A stretch of DNA of 64,000 nucleotides from Dioscorea cayenensis subsp. rotundata (Eukaryota; Streptophyta; Magnoliopsida; Dioscoreales; Dioscoreaceae): the NCBI RefSeq assembly GCF_009730915.1, contig NC_052476.1:20131257-20195256 (forward strand), read 5' to 3'. The notes beneath the pieces are model-generated. The model did no database searches. It saw only the letters and a list, made by a program, of their open reading frames with translations, and was not told where the DNA came from. This document shows, one piece after another, positions 46,641 to 58,000 of the stretch. Position numbers and translations under genes: made by a program. Every line of letters begins with the position of its first letter. Within the stretch, counting starts at the first letter, position 1.

Positions 46641-48076
46641 TTTAGTTTTATTTCTTATTCTTTTTTATGTTGTTCTGTTTGTTGATGCAGTTTGTATCTG
46701 CTTGTGTTTTCAGATACTTAACATGGAGAAGCTTGCATGGGTAGTTGCATCACCGAAAGCTTATTTATCACTAAATGGGGTGCATTCAAAGTTCCCTGCT
46801 TGTATATAGTACTTTGTCCTATGTGGTAATGGAGGCATCTCATTATTACTTAAAGGAAGAAAATTCTGTGACAAATTGAACAAAGCAGACAGGTATTTGG
46901 CTGTCCTTTTTGTTTTTGGTGAAATTTTCTAATAGATTAGAAACCAACATAAAGGACTAGGAAAGAAATAGAGTGGTATGTTATTTATGAAAATAATATG
47001 AGTCAATTTCTGGGCCACCTGCCTGTTTCCTCTTGGCTGAAGGGCAGGCTACCTGAAGTTTATGAAAGCACTCTTCATGCCATTGATTAAAGCTGTTAAT
47101 TATGATGTGCTTGTACAATGTTATTGTGCTGAATCTCATCAGTCCTTGTGTCACTGAAATCCATTCTGAATTGTGACCTCATTTTACAATGCCCAAAGGT
47201 TGTCAAGTGTATGAATATATATATTGTGATGCAGGTCTCTTGGGAAGGCTACATAATCTAATTGGTAATTGTGAGTTTTTATTTTCAAATTCAAGTCTTT
47301 GTTAACATTTTATGACTTGTTATTCTTCTGTAGTTTGGTCCTTTGATGTTGAATCTGAGTGCTGGCTTGTGCATTGAAGCAAAGGGAGACATTCCGGTAC
47401 TGCCCTTAACATGCAAATATATACCATATTACTAGATTAACACCAAATTTCGTTATGATAGTCTTTGTTATTAAATTTAGCATGCATCCTATTACTTGAT
47501 CGGTAATATTTCTGTGAAAGTCTAATTCTTTTTGGTGGAGAAGATGCGAAGGGAAGAAAATTTCTTGGTGTGAAGATATCTGAGATGATCATTCTTCTTT
47601 TAAGATGGATGGCCGCCCCGTCCGTACTGGCATGTGTCGTCTCCTGATAGGTTGATTTAAAATAAAGTTGGCGCCCAAAATCTCTACCAAATATAAAATA
47701 GTAATGGGTATCACAAACAACCGACTTTGTGGGTTTCTAATAATAATGAGATTATAAAAATTATATTTTCGTCCGAAGCTAGCAATTCAGATTATAGGCT
47801 TCTAGCTAAGGTAAGGGAATCTTGTAGTTGTAATACACACCACCAAATAGTAATAACCCATGGTTATATATGTCACCGAATCTGATTGTCCTGAATATTA
47901 AGAATGACATACCTTTATATGAACATGTTTTACAGGAATAGGTATCCCAATATCAGTGTTATACAAGCCATCGGTGAAGTATGGCTGTCCAGATCAACGG
48001 GTTAGTTATACTTTCACCAATGGTAACACGCAATGACCGCGTAGAAAGACAAAGTATGTGATAGAAGAAATCAAAT
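46641..48076 (+). other. Possible exons of an unrecognised gene, broken by insertions
   Basis: Coding-like pieces between splice-like sites: 46,713-46,808 after 'tgttttcag' ('MEKLAWVVASPKAYLSLNGV' then stop); about 47,334-47,397 between 'ctgtag' and 'gtactg' ('FGPLMLNLSAGLCIEAKGD'); about 47,938-47,999 between 'tacag' and 'gttag' ('IGIPISVLYKPSVKYGCPDQ'). They do not join into one frame that I can defend and match no family I know. They may be remnants of the gene whose intron held the tandem array. Confidence 0.3.
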
Positions 48077-48231
48077 TCGGATGAAAAGAGAGTGGAACAA
48101 GTGTACATTCCTTGAACATCTCACATGAGTGACCCTTTGGGTCTACATATAGAACATGATAAGTATACATATATGTCTATACATACATATACATGCATAC
48201 ATACATATATAATACAATAATACATCTAACA
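48077..48231 (-). repeat. 3' LTR of the Copia element
   Basis: Shares 'agagtggaacaagtgtacat' and the 'tacatacatatacatgcat' run with the other LTR and ends 'catctaaca'. Its outer tip is eroded ('tcggatg' where the partner has 'tgttagaagaagg'). Confidence 0.85.
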
Positions 48232-48239
48232 CCCCCCCT

Positions 48240-51200
48240 CAAACTCAAGGTGGATCGTACGTCTTGAGTTTGGATAACATGAATAGATGGTGATCACGTG
48301 TCTGCGCCTTGGTAAAGAAATCGACCCACCGGACCTCTCGAGGAAGATAGTGAAGTGACACGCCCTGGGCACGCATCATGGCATCGTGTGAAGTGGGCAT
48401 CCACACCAATGTGTTTGGTCACCATGCTCGACCGGATCGCGACAGCAATCAAGGGGCTCCAAAGACTATCACAGGTGAATAGGAATGGGAGAGGTGATCG
48501 GTACACCAAAGTCCTCGTGAGAATCGAACGCAACCAAAGCACTTCCTCGGACGGTGAGAAGCCGCAAGACGAACCTCACCTCAAAGACTAGACTTGGCAA
48601 CAAGAGGGTCGCTTTCTTGGTCTTCCAAACAACAAGAGAAGATCCAAGAAAGATACAAGAACTCAATGACGTAGACCCGATCATCGTGACAATCGCCCGG
48701 GTAGCATCCGAATAGGCTCGCGAATCAAGAGTGGACCGACGTGAGTAGAATGGACCACGAGATACAAGTCACACGAAGATATCGCAGTACCCGAATAAGA
48801 TGAGCATAATGAACAGAAGTGGGTGCCGCAACGAACTGACTAAGGATGTGAACTGCATGGGAAATGTCTGGACGGGTGACAGCTAAGTAGACCAAACTGC
48901 CAACCAGATGTCGATAACGGGAAGGATCAGATAAGGGAATCCCATCAGAGGCTCGAAGTTGTAAATGTAACTTCATCGGTGTAGCAGCAATACGGGTATC
49001 AGTCAAACCAGAGTGAGCAAGTAGGTCACGAGTGTAACGCTGCTGAGAAAGACGGTAACCATCAGGATGAGAAGTAATCTCGATACCCAAGAAGTAACGA
49101 AGCTGACCTAAATCAGTCATCAAGAAAGTCTCACATAACTTCTGCTTCACAAAGGTAATGTGAGCAGAGTCATCACCAGTAAGGATCATATCATCGACAT
49201 ATAGAAGAAGAATGGTCTGCCCACGAGAGGAAGAGTGAATTAAGACTGCCGGGTCATGTATGCTCGGAGTGAAACCAGCAGCCTCAACCACTGTACTGAA
49301 TCGCTCAAACCAAGCCCGTGGAGCCTGTTTGAGACCATAAAGAGCGCGACGAAGACGACAAACAGACCCCAGAGGCACCCGAAGGCCGGGGGGAGGAGTC
49401 ATGTAAACCTCCTCCTTCAAGTCCCCATGAAGAAACGCGTTCTTCACATCAAGCTGATGAAGAACCTAACCACGAACAGCAGCAACAACAACCAAAGTGC
49501 GCACAGTGTGCATATGGGCTACTGGGGCAAAAGTCTCCTCATAGTCGCGGCCATACTCTTGCTGAAAGCCACGAGCAACCAAACGCACTTTATAGCGCTC
49601 GAGAGACTCATCAGAACGAGTCTTCACACGGTAGATCCAACGACAGGTGATGGGAATGGCATGAGGAGGAAGGGGAACAAGATCCCATGTATGAGTCCTA
49701 GTCAAAGCATCAAGCTCCTCTGCCATGGCAATCCTCCACTCAGGTAATCGGACTGTTTCCCGGTAAGTACCTGGCTCAAAGACATCTTAAACACTGGTGC
49801 TAGCAGAAGCATAACGAATAGGGGGATGTAAAGTAGAGCGATCGCGTAAAGAATAAGTGTGAGAATGTACCTCAGGAGCTGGATCGATAGTAGGAGAGGT
49901 GTCAGAAATGACCGACTGAGATGGAGGCTCTGCAGGATCCCGACGGTGGTATGTGAAACGAACAGGTGGGTGAGCAAGAGGAAGCGAGGGAGATGGGGAA
50001 GACACTGTAGGAGACTCAACAGATAAAGGAGGGGAAGACACTTCAGGAGAGTCAACAAATAAAGGAGGAGAAGACTCTACAGGAGAGGGGTCAAGAGAGG
50101 AATGAGAGAGAAACTCGGCAGGAGGGTTGAATGACGGAAGAGAGGAAGACACGGGAGTATGCTCAGTCGAAGGGGTAGGAAAAAGAAAGGACAGAGGGAC
50201 AGAGGGAGATGGGGAGGCAGTGGAAGAAGGAGAAGCATAGAAAGGTGTGGACTCATCAAAGGTGACATCACGGGAGATGCGAATACGACGAGTGACAGGA
50301 TCATAACAACGATAACCTTTATGCTCAAGGCTATATCCTAGAAAAACACATGAAACAGACTGAGATGTTAGCTTTGTTCTCTCCTGAGGTGAGAGCAAAA
50401 AAAAACAGCGACAACCAAAAACACGAAGATGATCATAGCGGGGAGGTGTCCCATGAAGACACTCACCAGGACTACGACCATTAAGGTGAGGGGAGGTTTG
50501 TAGGTTAATGAGATAAACAGCAGTGCTGACAGCTTCAGCCCAAAAATGAGGGGGAAGAAAAGCACCAAGAAGAAGAGCACGTGTCGTCTCTAAGATGTGA
50601 CGATGCTTACGTTCAGCGACCCCGTTCTGAGGATGAGCCCCAGGACAAGATAACTGAGGCAAGGTGCCTTCAGAAGACAAAAAGGCACGAAAGGCATGAG
50701 AGGTGTACTCACCGCCAGAGTCAGACCGAAAGGTCTTAATAGAAGCAGAGAACTGGGTGTGGATCATAGCAGAAAAAGAGCGATAGATAGACAGTAACTA
50801 ACTACGATGAGACATAAGATAAAGCCAGGTGAATCGAGTGTAGTCATCAATAAAAAGAACATAATAGCGATGACCACCTTTAGAGACAAAGGGAGCGGGA
50901 CCCCAAACATCAGAATGAATGAGTTCAAAAGGAGTAGTAGTCTGAGACACACTCAAAGGATAAGGACGTTGAAGTTGCTTACCAAGTTTACAGCCAAGAC
51001 AGACGACATCAGAAGGAGGAGAGACATCCCCTAAAACGCCATGACGAACAAGCGATGACAGACGAGACGGACATAAATGGCCAAGACGATGATGCCACTT
51101 ATGATGAGACTGAATGGCAGTATAACAGTGATGAATAGGTTCAGGTGACGACGGCCAGTTCCAATCACTTTCCCACTGCGATCCTGCACACGACACGAGG

Positions 51201-51767
51201 TACGATCAAAGATAACATGACAATCATGATCAGTAAGCTGGCTAACAGATAGAAGATTCATGGATAAACGAGGAACATGAGAGACTTTAGGAATTGAAAA
51301 GGCACTAGAAGAGAAATGACCAGTAGAGGAAACAGGAAGAAGTGTGCCATCAGCAGTGCGAACACGGGTGACGTGAGACGGTGAATGAGAATGGTGAAGA
51401 TGGGTGGCATTAGGGGTCATGTGGATAGAAGCACCAGAGTCAAGAAGCCAGAGAGGACAGAAACTACCTGAAGCAGATGGAGCAACCTGAGTGGAACTCG
51501 CATATCTAGTGGAGTCCGCATGATTGGACTGTAGAAACTGTCGGAACATGTCTAAAAATTGCTGATCTGCAGGAGACATCGGAGTAGGAGAAGCCTGTAC
51601 AGAGCTCACATATCCAGTGGAGTCCACCAGATTGGACTGTAGAAATTGTCGGACATGTCTAAAAATTGCTGATCTGCAGGAGACATCGTAGTAGAAGCCT
51701 CCCCTGTGGAGGAAGTCCGGAGATGGGTTCGTTCAGCACGAACAACAGCAGATCCATAAACATTCAT
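48240..51767 (-). pseudogene. Copia pol polyprotein, multiply broken
   Basis: Minus-strand order: 'LWLLDSGASIHMTPNATHL' (protease, D-S-G, about 51,460); '[11 protein letters not shown]...CLGCKLGKQ' (GAG-pre-integrase zinc finger); integrase core '[19 protein letters not shown]', '[12 protein letters not shown]', '[11 protein letters not shown]', '[15 protein letters not shown]'; reverse transcriptase '[20 protein letters not shown]', 'KNAFLHGDLKEEVYM', 'LYGLKQAPRAWF', 'LLLYVDDMILTG' (YVDD about 49,190); 'FLGIEI', 'PDISHAVHILSQF'; then degraded RNase H. Defects: in-frame stops near 50,790 (integrase), 49,787 and 49,463 (reverse transcriptase), a frameshift near 51,150-51,190, and another after 48,725. 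Not functional. Confidence 0.93.
51499..51705 (-). repeat. 108-bp tandem duplication at the start of pol
   Basis: 'ctgatctgcaggagacatcg' and its neighbours occur twice, offset 108 bp (51,501 and 51,609 anchor). Each encodes 'MSPADQQFLDM'. The outer copy is out of frame after a 1-bp loss ('cggacatgtc' against 'cggaacatgtc'). Confidence 0.85.
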
Positions 51768-52618
51768 CTTCTTTTCTTTTGATATATTATATATATATAT
51801 ATATATATAATAGAAAGGGGGTACAGAATAGGGAAGGTGGTCACGATTATTTTAACTTCTGACAAGTGACCACCATCACTTTTGAAAATTGATCACTGTG
51901 GAGAAGTTATGTCTACCATTGTCTGCCACTTGTTGGTAAAATAATATATATATATAAAGTGTAAATATATATTTATATAGTAGTGGGTCCCAGCATATTT
52001 GGAAGTGGGTGTGTGGAGAAATGCTTCCAATTTTGTTTGGAACGAAATGTTTTGTTTGAAATTGAAAGAGGGGAGTCTTGAACGGACGAGCAGGTGATGT
52101 TCGGGCGGCCGACGTCGGCTGGCAGGTTTTTTTTTTTAATCTGAGAACACTAATAAATCAAGAACTGCAGCATGTGTACGGCGCACGTGTAAGTAGCGTT
52201 GGAGATCGACAGCCTCGATGATGGTGAGGGTGGTGATGGTGGCCGGCGATGGTGATGATGGTGGCCGGTGATGGTGGCACGACTGGTCAGTCGCGGGTGG
52301 GACAGTCAAGCTGAGATAATGGCGCAATGATGGCCGGTAATGATGCATGTGATGAGGGAGGAGAAGATATGTGATATAGAGATGCCTTGTGAGTGAGATG
52401 GTGATGTTCAGATTTTTGAATGAATGAAAGAAAGTTGGTGATGTAACAAAAAATTGCTGATGAGAAACAGAGAGATAGAGGGTCGGAGAGGAAAGGAGGT
52501 GGTCTGCAAGAGTAGGAAAGAGAGAGGACTGGCTCTGCAAGAGAAAGAGGGCCGATCGGTGTAGCAAGAGAGAGGAGTCAAGGAGGACGACGGCAGTGCC
52601 GGTGGCCGGAAAAACCTA
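51768..52618 (-). other. Leader region of the Copia element where gag is expected
   Basis: Contains (AT)n at 51,789-51,809 and 51,944-51,958, and a (GGTGAT)-type GC-richer stretch at 52,215-52,290. Open frames here are low-complexity and show no gag motif or zinc knuckle. Confidence 0.6.
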
Positions 52619-52632
52619 GGCGTCTGATACCA
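52619..52632 (-). other. Primer-binding site of the Copia element
   Basis: Minus strand 'tggtatcagacgcc' directly adjoining the 5' LTR; the first ten bases match the initiator-Met tRNA 3' end complement. Confidence 0.9.
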
Positions 52633-52793
52633 TGTTAGAAGAAGGAAAAAAGAGTGGAACAAGTGTACATTCCTTGAACATCTCACATGAGTGACCCTTT
52701 GGGTCTACATATAGAACATGATAAGTATACATATATGTCTATACATACATATACATGCATACATACATATACAATACAATAATACATCTAACA
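52633..52793 (-). repeat. 5' LTR of the Copia element
   Basis: 161 bp, TGTTAG...TCTAACA, palindromic tips intact; the outer 'caaat' is the target duplication. Confidence 0.92.
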
Positions 52794-53538
52794 CAAATAT
52801 CATTCAATCATGTGAATTTCCTGTAACTTAAGTTAGTCAACCGACAGGCGGAACAGGTGTAGACCAGAGGGATAAATGCTTGATAATTCTTAAGTCATTA
52901 TACATATCAGGAAGTGTGAAAGTCATGCAATTGCTAGAACAGGATATGATTCAGGCTTGGCTTCAATGTAACTTTCAAATGACTAGCGCTGCGTGGCAGG
53001 ATACATAAAACATGGTCTTTTTATTCTAAGAACTCTAAGCTTCTGATTCTTTTAATTTTAAGAGAAGGCATATATAAAAAGTTAGATCATCTATACTTTA
53101 AGGAAAACATAACAAATTACATCATAACTAAGTGATCATGCTATTAGTTTTTGTCCTTTCAGCTGATGTGCATACACAAAACAGAATCTCAACGAATGTA
53201 CAAGAAACATGCATGGGTTTACCTGAAGATCATAATTAATGTGAAAAACAAAATAGTTTAACGCAGCTGTTAAAGTGTTCATGGGAGAAATTATTTGATG
53301 AGCTCTTTTAGAATCTGTTTTGCTTTGGATGCTTGTTTGTACAAAAACACATTTGAAATATATATATTCCCATTTTGGATTTGTGATGAAGATTGATTTC
53401 AGTTTTTTATTAGCATTTAAAATTTGGAAGGAATACAGAGAACAACATGCATATATACGGTATTCTTCCCTGTTTCCCTCCTTTTTTTTTTTCCCCTCTT
53501 CCTCTCATTTCACACTACTAAATAAATATCTCAACCCT

Positions 53539-53922
53539 TTACGTCTGCATCTCATACATATATAAAGCAGAACGGCATTTCTTTTGATCTCGAACCCATT
53601 GAGCACTGGCGTTTATTACCATTGGCTCTAATATACCTTGAGCACTAAGTGTCATGACTTGATTAGCACTGAAGGGATTTATTTTTCCGGTGAGGAAGAT
53701 GGTGGGAATCTCGTTGCCGAAATTAGCTAGAACATTTTCCATCTCTCGCCCTTCCTCAAATTCGTCGAGCTCATAGACGATTAAATTTACACGGACGTCA
53801 AAGAAGGGTTTATTAGCACCGATCTCAGAGAAGAGTTTCTTAACAGCGGCACACATGCAACATGAACTCTTGCTGAATATAACTACTGGTCTTACATATG
53901 CTAACTTTTTCACTATTTCCAT
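53539..53922 (-). CDS. Diverged CC-type glutaredoxin, 127 aa, altered
   Basis: Starts 'MEIVKKLAYVRPVVIFSKSS' with CCMC (21-24) as in its 31.5-kb paralogue. Differences: about ten extra residues between helix 1 and the next strand ('ANKPFFDVRVN'); the glutathione-binding segment reads 'EIPTIFLTGKINPFSANQVM', losing the Gly-Gly-x-x-I-G part; and the tail is 'NASAQWV' followed by about 17 extra residues because the old stop is gone. The frame is open, so it could be expressed, but loss of binding motifs suggests a decaying or redirected gene. The TATA box is conserved. Confidence 0.75.
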   Translation of the reverse strand: MEIVKKLAYVRPVVIFSKSSCCMCAAVKKLFSEIGANKPFFDVRVNLIVYELDEFEEGREMENVLANFGNEIPTIFLTGKINPFSANQVMTLSAQGILEPMVINASAQWVRDQKKCRSALYMYEMQT

Positions 53923-54000
53923 TTTTCAAATGTGAGAGGTATGAAAACAAACACAAGAAGAGTTGTTAGTTTGGTGAACTAAAGAAGCTCAAGCATCACT

Positions 54001-54008
54001 TATTTATA
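54001..54008 (-). promoter_or_regulatory. TATA box of the 53.5-kb glutaredoxin
   Basis: Minus strand TATAAATA about 80 bp before the ATG, identical in place to the paralogue at 31,917-31,924. Confidence 0.65.
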
Positions 54009-54727
54009 CATGCAAATTAAAGCAAAAGCACTTTTTTTTTTTTTAATATTAATTGGATTGATTCCAAAATAGCCCCATCATTGTGTTGATGGTGATTGCC
54101 TATGACTTGAGGGACTTTTTGGTCCAAATGTGCCCCTGGAATATCTCGTTTATTTACTTATATACCCCTGCAAGATTGATATGCATGTATGGAAGAATTT
54201 GGGCTTTGGAGGGGTATGCATGTAATTATGAAATTTACAAGGGTATATCTGAAAGGAAAGCATGAAAAGAATTTTATTGGGTTTAGAGGAGAGTGCATGT
54301 GATTCTAAAATTTACAATGGTTTATCTGAAAGAAAAAGTATAAATTTTATGTATCATAGGAAAAATGCATATTTTCAAATTGTTTTTATTATGTTTTTTT
54401 TATTTTTGTTTAAAGGGAAAAAATAGTATTGAAGTAACAATTTTTTTTTTTATATATAAAAAAAATCTCCATCCAATCTTGGTGTGTTTGGATAAGATAT
54501 GAATCCCCCTTTACTTCACATTTACATAAATAAATAAATAGAGATATAATTTTTTTTTTTTATGTGCTTCACTTGCAGGAAAAAGTTGCAAGTGGGGGCG
54601 AAAGCATTTGGAGAGGTCTAGAGCTGGATAATATGCTGTGCAAAATGGTTGGTGAGAGTATAAAGTGGTATTTTTATATAAGGAATTAAATTTTTTAAAA
54701 ATGAATATGTATAGATAATAATAGATA

Positions 54728-55289
54728 TGTTAGATTTTATATTTTGGTACTAATGGGCCCTATATGGATTCTATATGGGTTTAGGGGTCTTACACCAAAA
54801 AATCTCAAGACTTAGTGGCTCAACCTCTATACCAATATATAAACCCATTACACTTCTATCACATAACCGATGTGGTACTATATTTCCAACACCCTCCTTC
54901 AAGTTCAACTAGGTCGAACTTGCTCAGACTTGTACACCAAAGATCTGTTTACCAGGACTTGTACACTACTTTGTGTCTCAGAGGTCCTACACACACATGG
55001 ATTTGTACACTACTTGTGTCTCAGAGGTCCTACTCACATGGACTTATACACCACTTGTCTGAGAGGTCTTTTTTTTATTATTATTTTTAATATATATTAG
55101 GCTCCACTATATTACTCTGATATCATGTTAGATTTTATATTTTGGTACTAGTGGGCCCTATATGGGCTCTATATGGGCTTAGGGATCTTACACCAAAAAA
55201 TCTCAAGACTTAGTGGCTCAACCTCTATACCTATATATAAACTCATTACACTTCTATCACACAACCGATGTGGTATTATATTTCCAACA
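54728..55289 (-). mobile_element. TRIM (terminal-repeat retrotransposon in miniature)
   Basis: Two 164-bp direct terminal repeats (54,728-54,891 and 55,126-55,289), TGTTAGATTT...TTTCCAACA. On the minus strand, next to the right repeat, is 'tgatatcagagtaatat' (PBS-like, 55,109-55,125) and next to the left repeat a purine tract 'gaaggaggg'. The interior (234 bp) has three copies of 'cttgtacac(t)act' / 'cagaggtcct' and no coding. Flanks 'agata' and 'atata' agree at 4 of 5 bases. Absent from the paralogous site near 33.3 kb. Confidence 0.85.
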
Positions 55290-56813
55290 ATATATATATA
55301 GAATGGGAAACAGATCATTATTCTTTTGTTTTTAAAAAAAATCCATAAAAAAGATCATTATTCTTGTGGAGAGGGATATCATAAGAGAAAAGAGGAAAGG
55401 AAGAGGACATGGTACGGAGTGATTGTATCCATTGAGTGAGAGAATCAATATCTTTTTGCACCTTATCTTGGGTTCTTGTTTTCATTATTGGGTGCAAACT
55501 ACATACTTTCCCATCTCTCAGTATCAACTCATAGATACTCTTATTTCAATATACAATAAATTATTATTATTTATTAAAAAGAGTATGATTTTTTTTTAAT
55601 TATTTTTTACTTGTGATGTTTGTTTTAGTTGTCCGGCCAATCAGTTTTCTAAGAGTCGCATGGTTTAACCTAGTTAAAAATAAGGTACTCTATAGTATGG
55701 TACAGTACAAATAGTTATGTTATACCACAAGTACTTGCTCTGTTCCTGTATTGTTTGTATTGTACTTACTTGTGTATCAAACACACCCATAAGAGTTTAT
55801 TTGTAAAACAAACTTATTACCTAAAGTTTTCTTTATAATTCGCCACTAGTTTCTTCATACTTATCCCTAGCATAACTTATTTAATGAAGACAATATGGGT
55901 ATTATAAAAAAATGTTATATTTTAATATTTTTTTGGCATAGATGTTACAAGTTTATCGGGAACTACATTGTTAGAACCACATCTAAATTGTCCCATTCTT
56001 TTTTACTTATAGATAAATTTAAATTTAAAATCACTTATTTGTATAATCTAAAGCTCTAACTTGCATTGATCTTTGGTGGTTTATTTGTGTTATTATGTTG
56101 ATATTATATAGAATAAGTTTTTTTTAATAATAGACGACAAGTTTTCCATTTAAGGGTTTGCCAAAGGATAAGCACAGCTTATAGACTCCTTAAGGACTTA
56201 TTAGATAGGTTAGGAGGCATTTGAGGCAATAAAAGTCTGCTATGTGTACATCCAAAATATTTGCAAAAATTATACCTACCTAATAAATCTCCTTTTATCA
56301 AGCAATTTTAGAAATCAATGAATGACTTCTCCCACAAAAGACTCATCCAATACCCATTTAAACAATACTATAAATAGTTGTCGGGCTAGATAATAATGAG
56401 TGAACAAGATTGTTGAAATACATGGGTGTAAGATTTTTTTACTCTACATTTGCCCACCCACTGTCATATGACAATTCACTAGGCTATGAAGTGGTTGTCT
56501 AAGTTAAAATTATCAATGATAATGTTTTATAATTAAACGTAACATATAAGATATTATCACTTATATGATAACTTAAATATACTATTTCAGATTGGAACAA
56601 CACCAATTTGTGAAATTGTATCCTTTTTATATATTTGTTTGTTTATTTATTTATTATTTGTGGTTTTGATTCATCAACATTAATTCTCATCATGTGTGAT
56701 GCGGGTAGACGACTTTGCATCTCTCCATTTTTAATCAATTAATTAATTGAAAAGTTGGCATCCCCTTTCCACTCATTTTTATAGGGCATGAATTTGTGGT
56801 TCTCTATTTTTCC

Positions 56814-57772
56814 GGGTAATAATCTTGCTTGGGTACTAAACTATACTTATATTTCAAAATGGACACCATATTTTAATTTGTTTCTTTTCGAATACTGCAC
56901 TATGGTTTTTGTTCAATGGGAGGGTATTGCTCGTTTCCGATGGGAATAAGTTGACGTGAATGATGCAGTAACAAAGTGGTGAAGGTTTTGACAAGTCATT
57001 TGCTGATGTCAACCTCAAGTTGTTATTTTTTAATACATGTCGCTAGAGAAAATCCATGTTATATAAAATTGGGGCCACGTCATCGCCATCTTCTTCATCC
57101 CTCCTCTCCTGAGAACTCATTCCTCTTCTTCTTCTTCTTCTTCTTCTTCTTCTTCTGTGCTTCTTCATCTTTTCCCTCGAACCAGGTGTTTGCCATTAAA
57201 TTAGAAATACATTAATAAAGTAGGTTACATTAATAAACCTCTCCATTTATCTTTCTCTTGATCTCTCTAGATCAGAAATTAAGTTCTTCTCAATTTAATT
57301 AATTTCTTAAATCGCCAAATCATTTGTGAAGCCTGTGCAATTTGGGGAAATAACATTAAAACCTAGTAAATGCTTGCCTCCTGTGAATGTGCAGCACCTC
57401 TCACTTAGTGTCCTCTTTGACTAGAGAAGGAGAAGAAGAAGACGAAGAAGACAAAGAAGTACTTAGGAGAAGAGGGACTGGGAGAAAAGGAGGAGGGGTT
57501 ATGCTGACATGGCCCTAATTTTAAATGACATGGGTTTTCTCTAGTGACATGTATTAAAAAATAACAACTGGAGGTCCACGTCAGCAGATCACTTGTCAAA
57601 ACTCTTGCCACGTCGTTACTCCAGCATCCACATCAACTTATTCCCATCGGAACGCGCGGGTATCCTCCCGCTAAACAGAAATCATAGTGCAGTATCCGAA
57701 AAGAAACAAATTAAAATGCAATGTCTATTTTGCAATATGGGTATAGTTTAGTACCCAAACAAGATTATTATT
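56814..57772. mobile_element. Long-TIR, Mutator-like non-autonomous element
   Basis: Arms of about 270 bp (56,814-57,085; 57,502-57,772) are inverted repeats: 'taataatcttgcttgggtac' on the left and, reversed, 'aataatcttgtttgggtac' on the right. Flanked by an 11-bp direct repeat 'tctatttttcc' (56,803-56,813; 57,773-57,783) that includes a 9-bp duplication. The centre has a (CTT)n run (57,121-57,155) and short degenerate frames. The paralogous site at 34,710-34,735 is empty. Confidence 0.88.
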
Positions 57773-58000
57773 TCTATTTTTCCTTTTGTTTTTCACATTA
57801 ACAAAATGAATCGTGTTATGTTCATTATAAAGCCTAATAAAAAAATACATTTTATGATTAAATATTCAGCTAAAAAAATATTATTTATTTTATATTATTT
57901 TTTTCCAATTATTTATTACTATTATTATGCAAAAATTAGTCTATGTATGTACGTTTGGGGGACATGCTTGTGAAGGCTATATTTTAGAATACTCAGTTTA

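Larger units (their letters stand above)
48077..52793 (-). mobile_element. Ty1/Copia retrotransposon, minus strand, pol without gag
   Basis: Short LTRs (about 155-161 bp) at both ends, 5-bp target duplication 'caaat' (48,072-48,076; 52,794-52,798), primer-binding site 52,619-52,632 beside the right-hand 5' LTR, and a G-rich polypurine tract (48,232-48,238, read as ggggggg on the minus strand) beside the left-hand LTR. Internal order on the minus strand is protease, integrase, reverse transcriptase, RNase H, i.e. Copia order. Roughly 850 bp between the PBS and the protease has no recognisable gag. Confidence 0.93.
53005..58000. repeat. Segmental duplication, copy 2 (direct)
   Basis: Collinear with 29,958-34,990 at high identity by eye. 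Has lost the segments that hold ligase exon 11 (jump at about 53,255, equivalent to 30,231-30,610) and exon 12 (jump at about 53,340, equivalent to 30,693-31,250), leaving only intron pieces and the glutaredoxin. Gains a TRIM and a long-TIR element. The remaining spacer (55,290-56,802) matches 33,300-34,710 and has no genes. Confidence 0.85.

Noticed and set aside
48057..48231. Copia left LTR starting at 48,057 (TGTGATAG)
   Set aside because: It gives no target duplication; starting at 48,077 gives a perfect 'caaat' pair, so 48,057-48,076 is host sequence.
52136..52686. 143- and 92-residue minus-strand frames in the Copia leader as a possible gag
   Set aside because: Leu/Ser/His-rich low-complexity translations without gag motifs or a zinc knuckle.
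57121..57155. (CTT)n run as a functional repeat
   Set aside because: Simple sequence inside the long-TIR element; no further structure.
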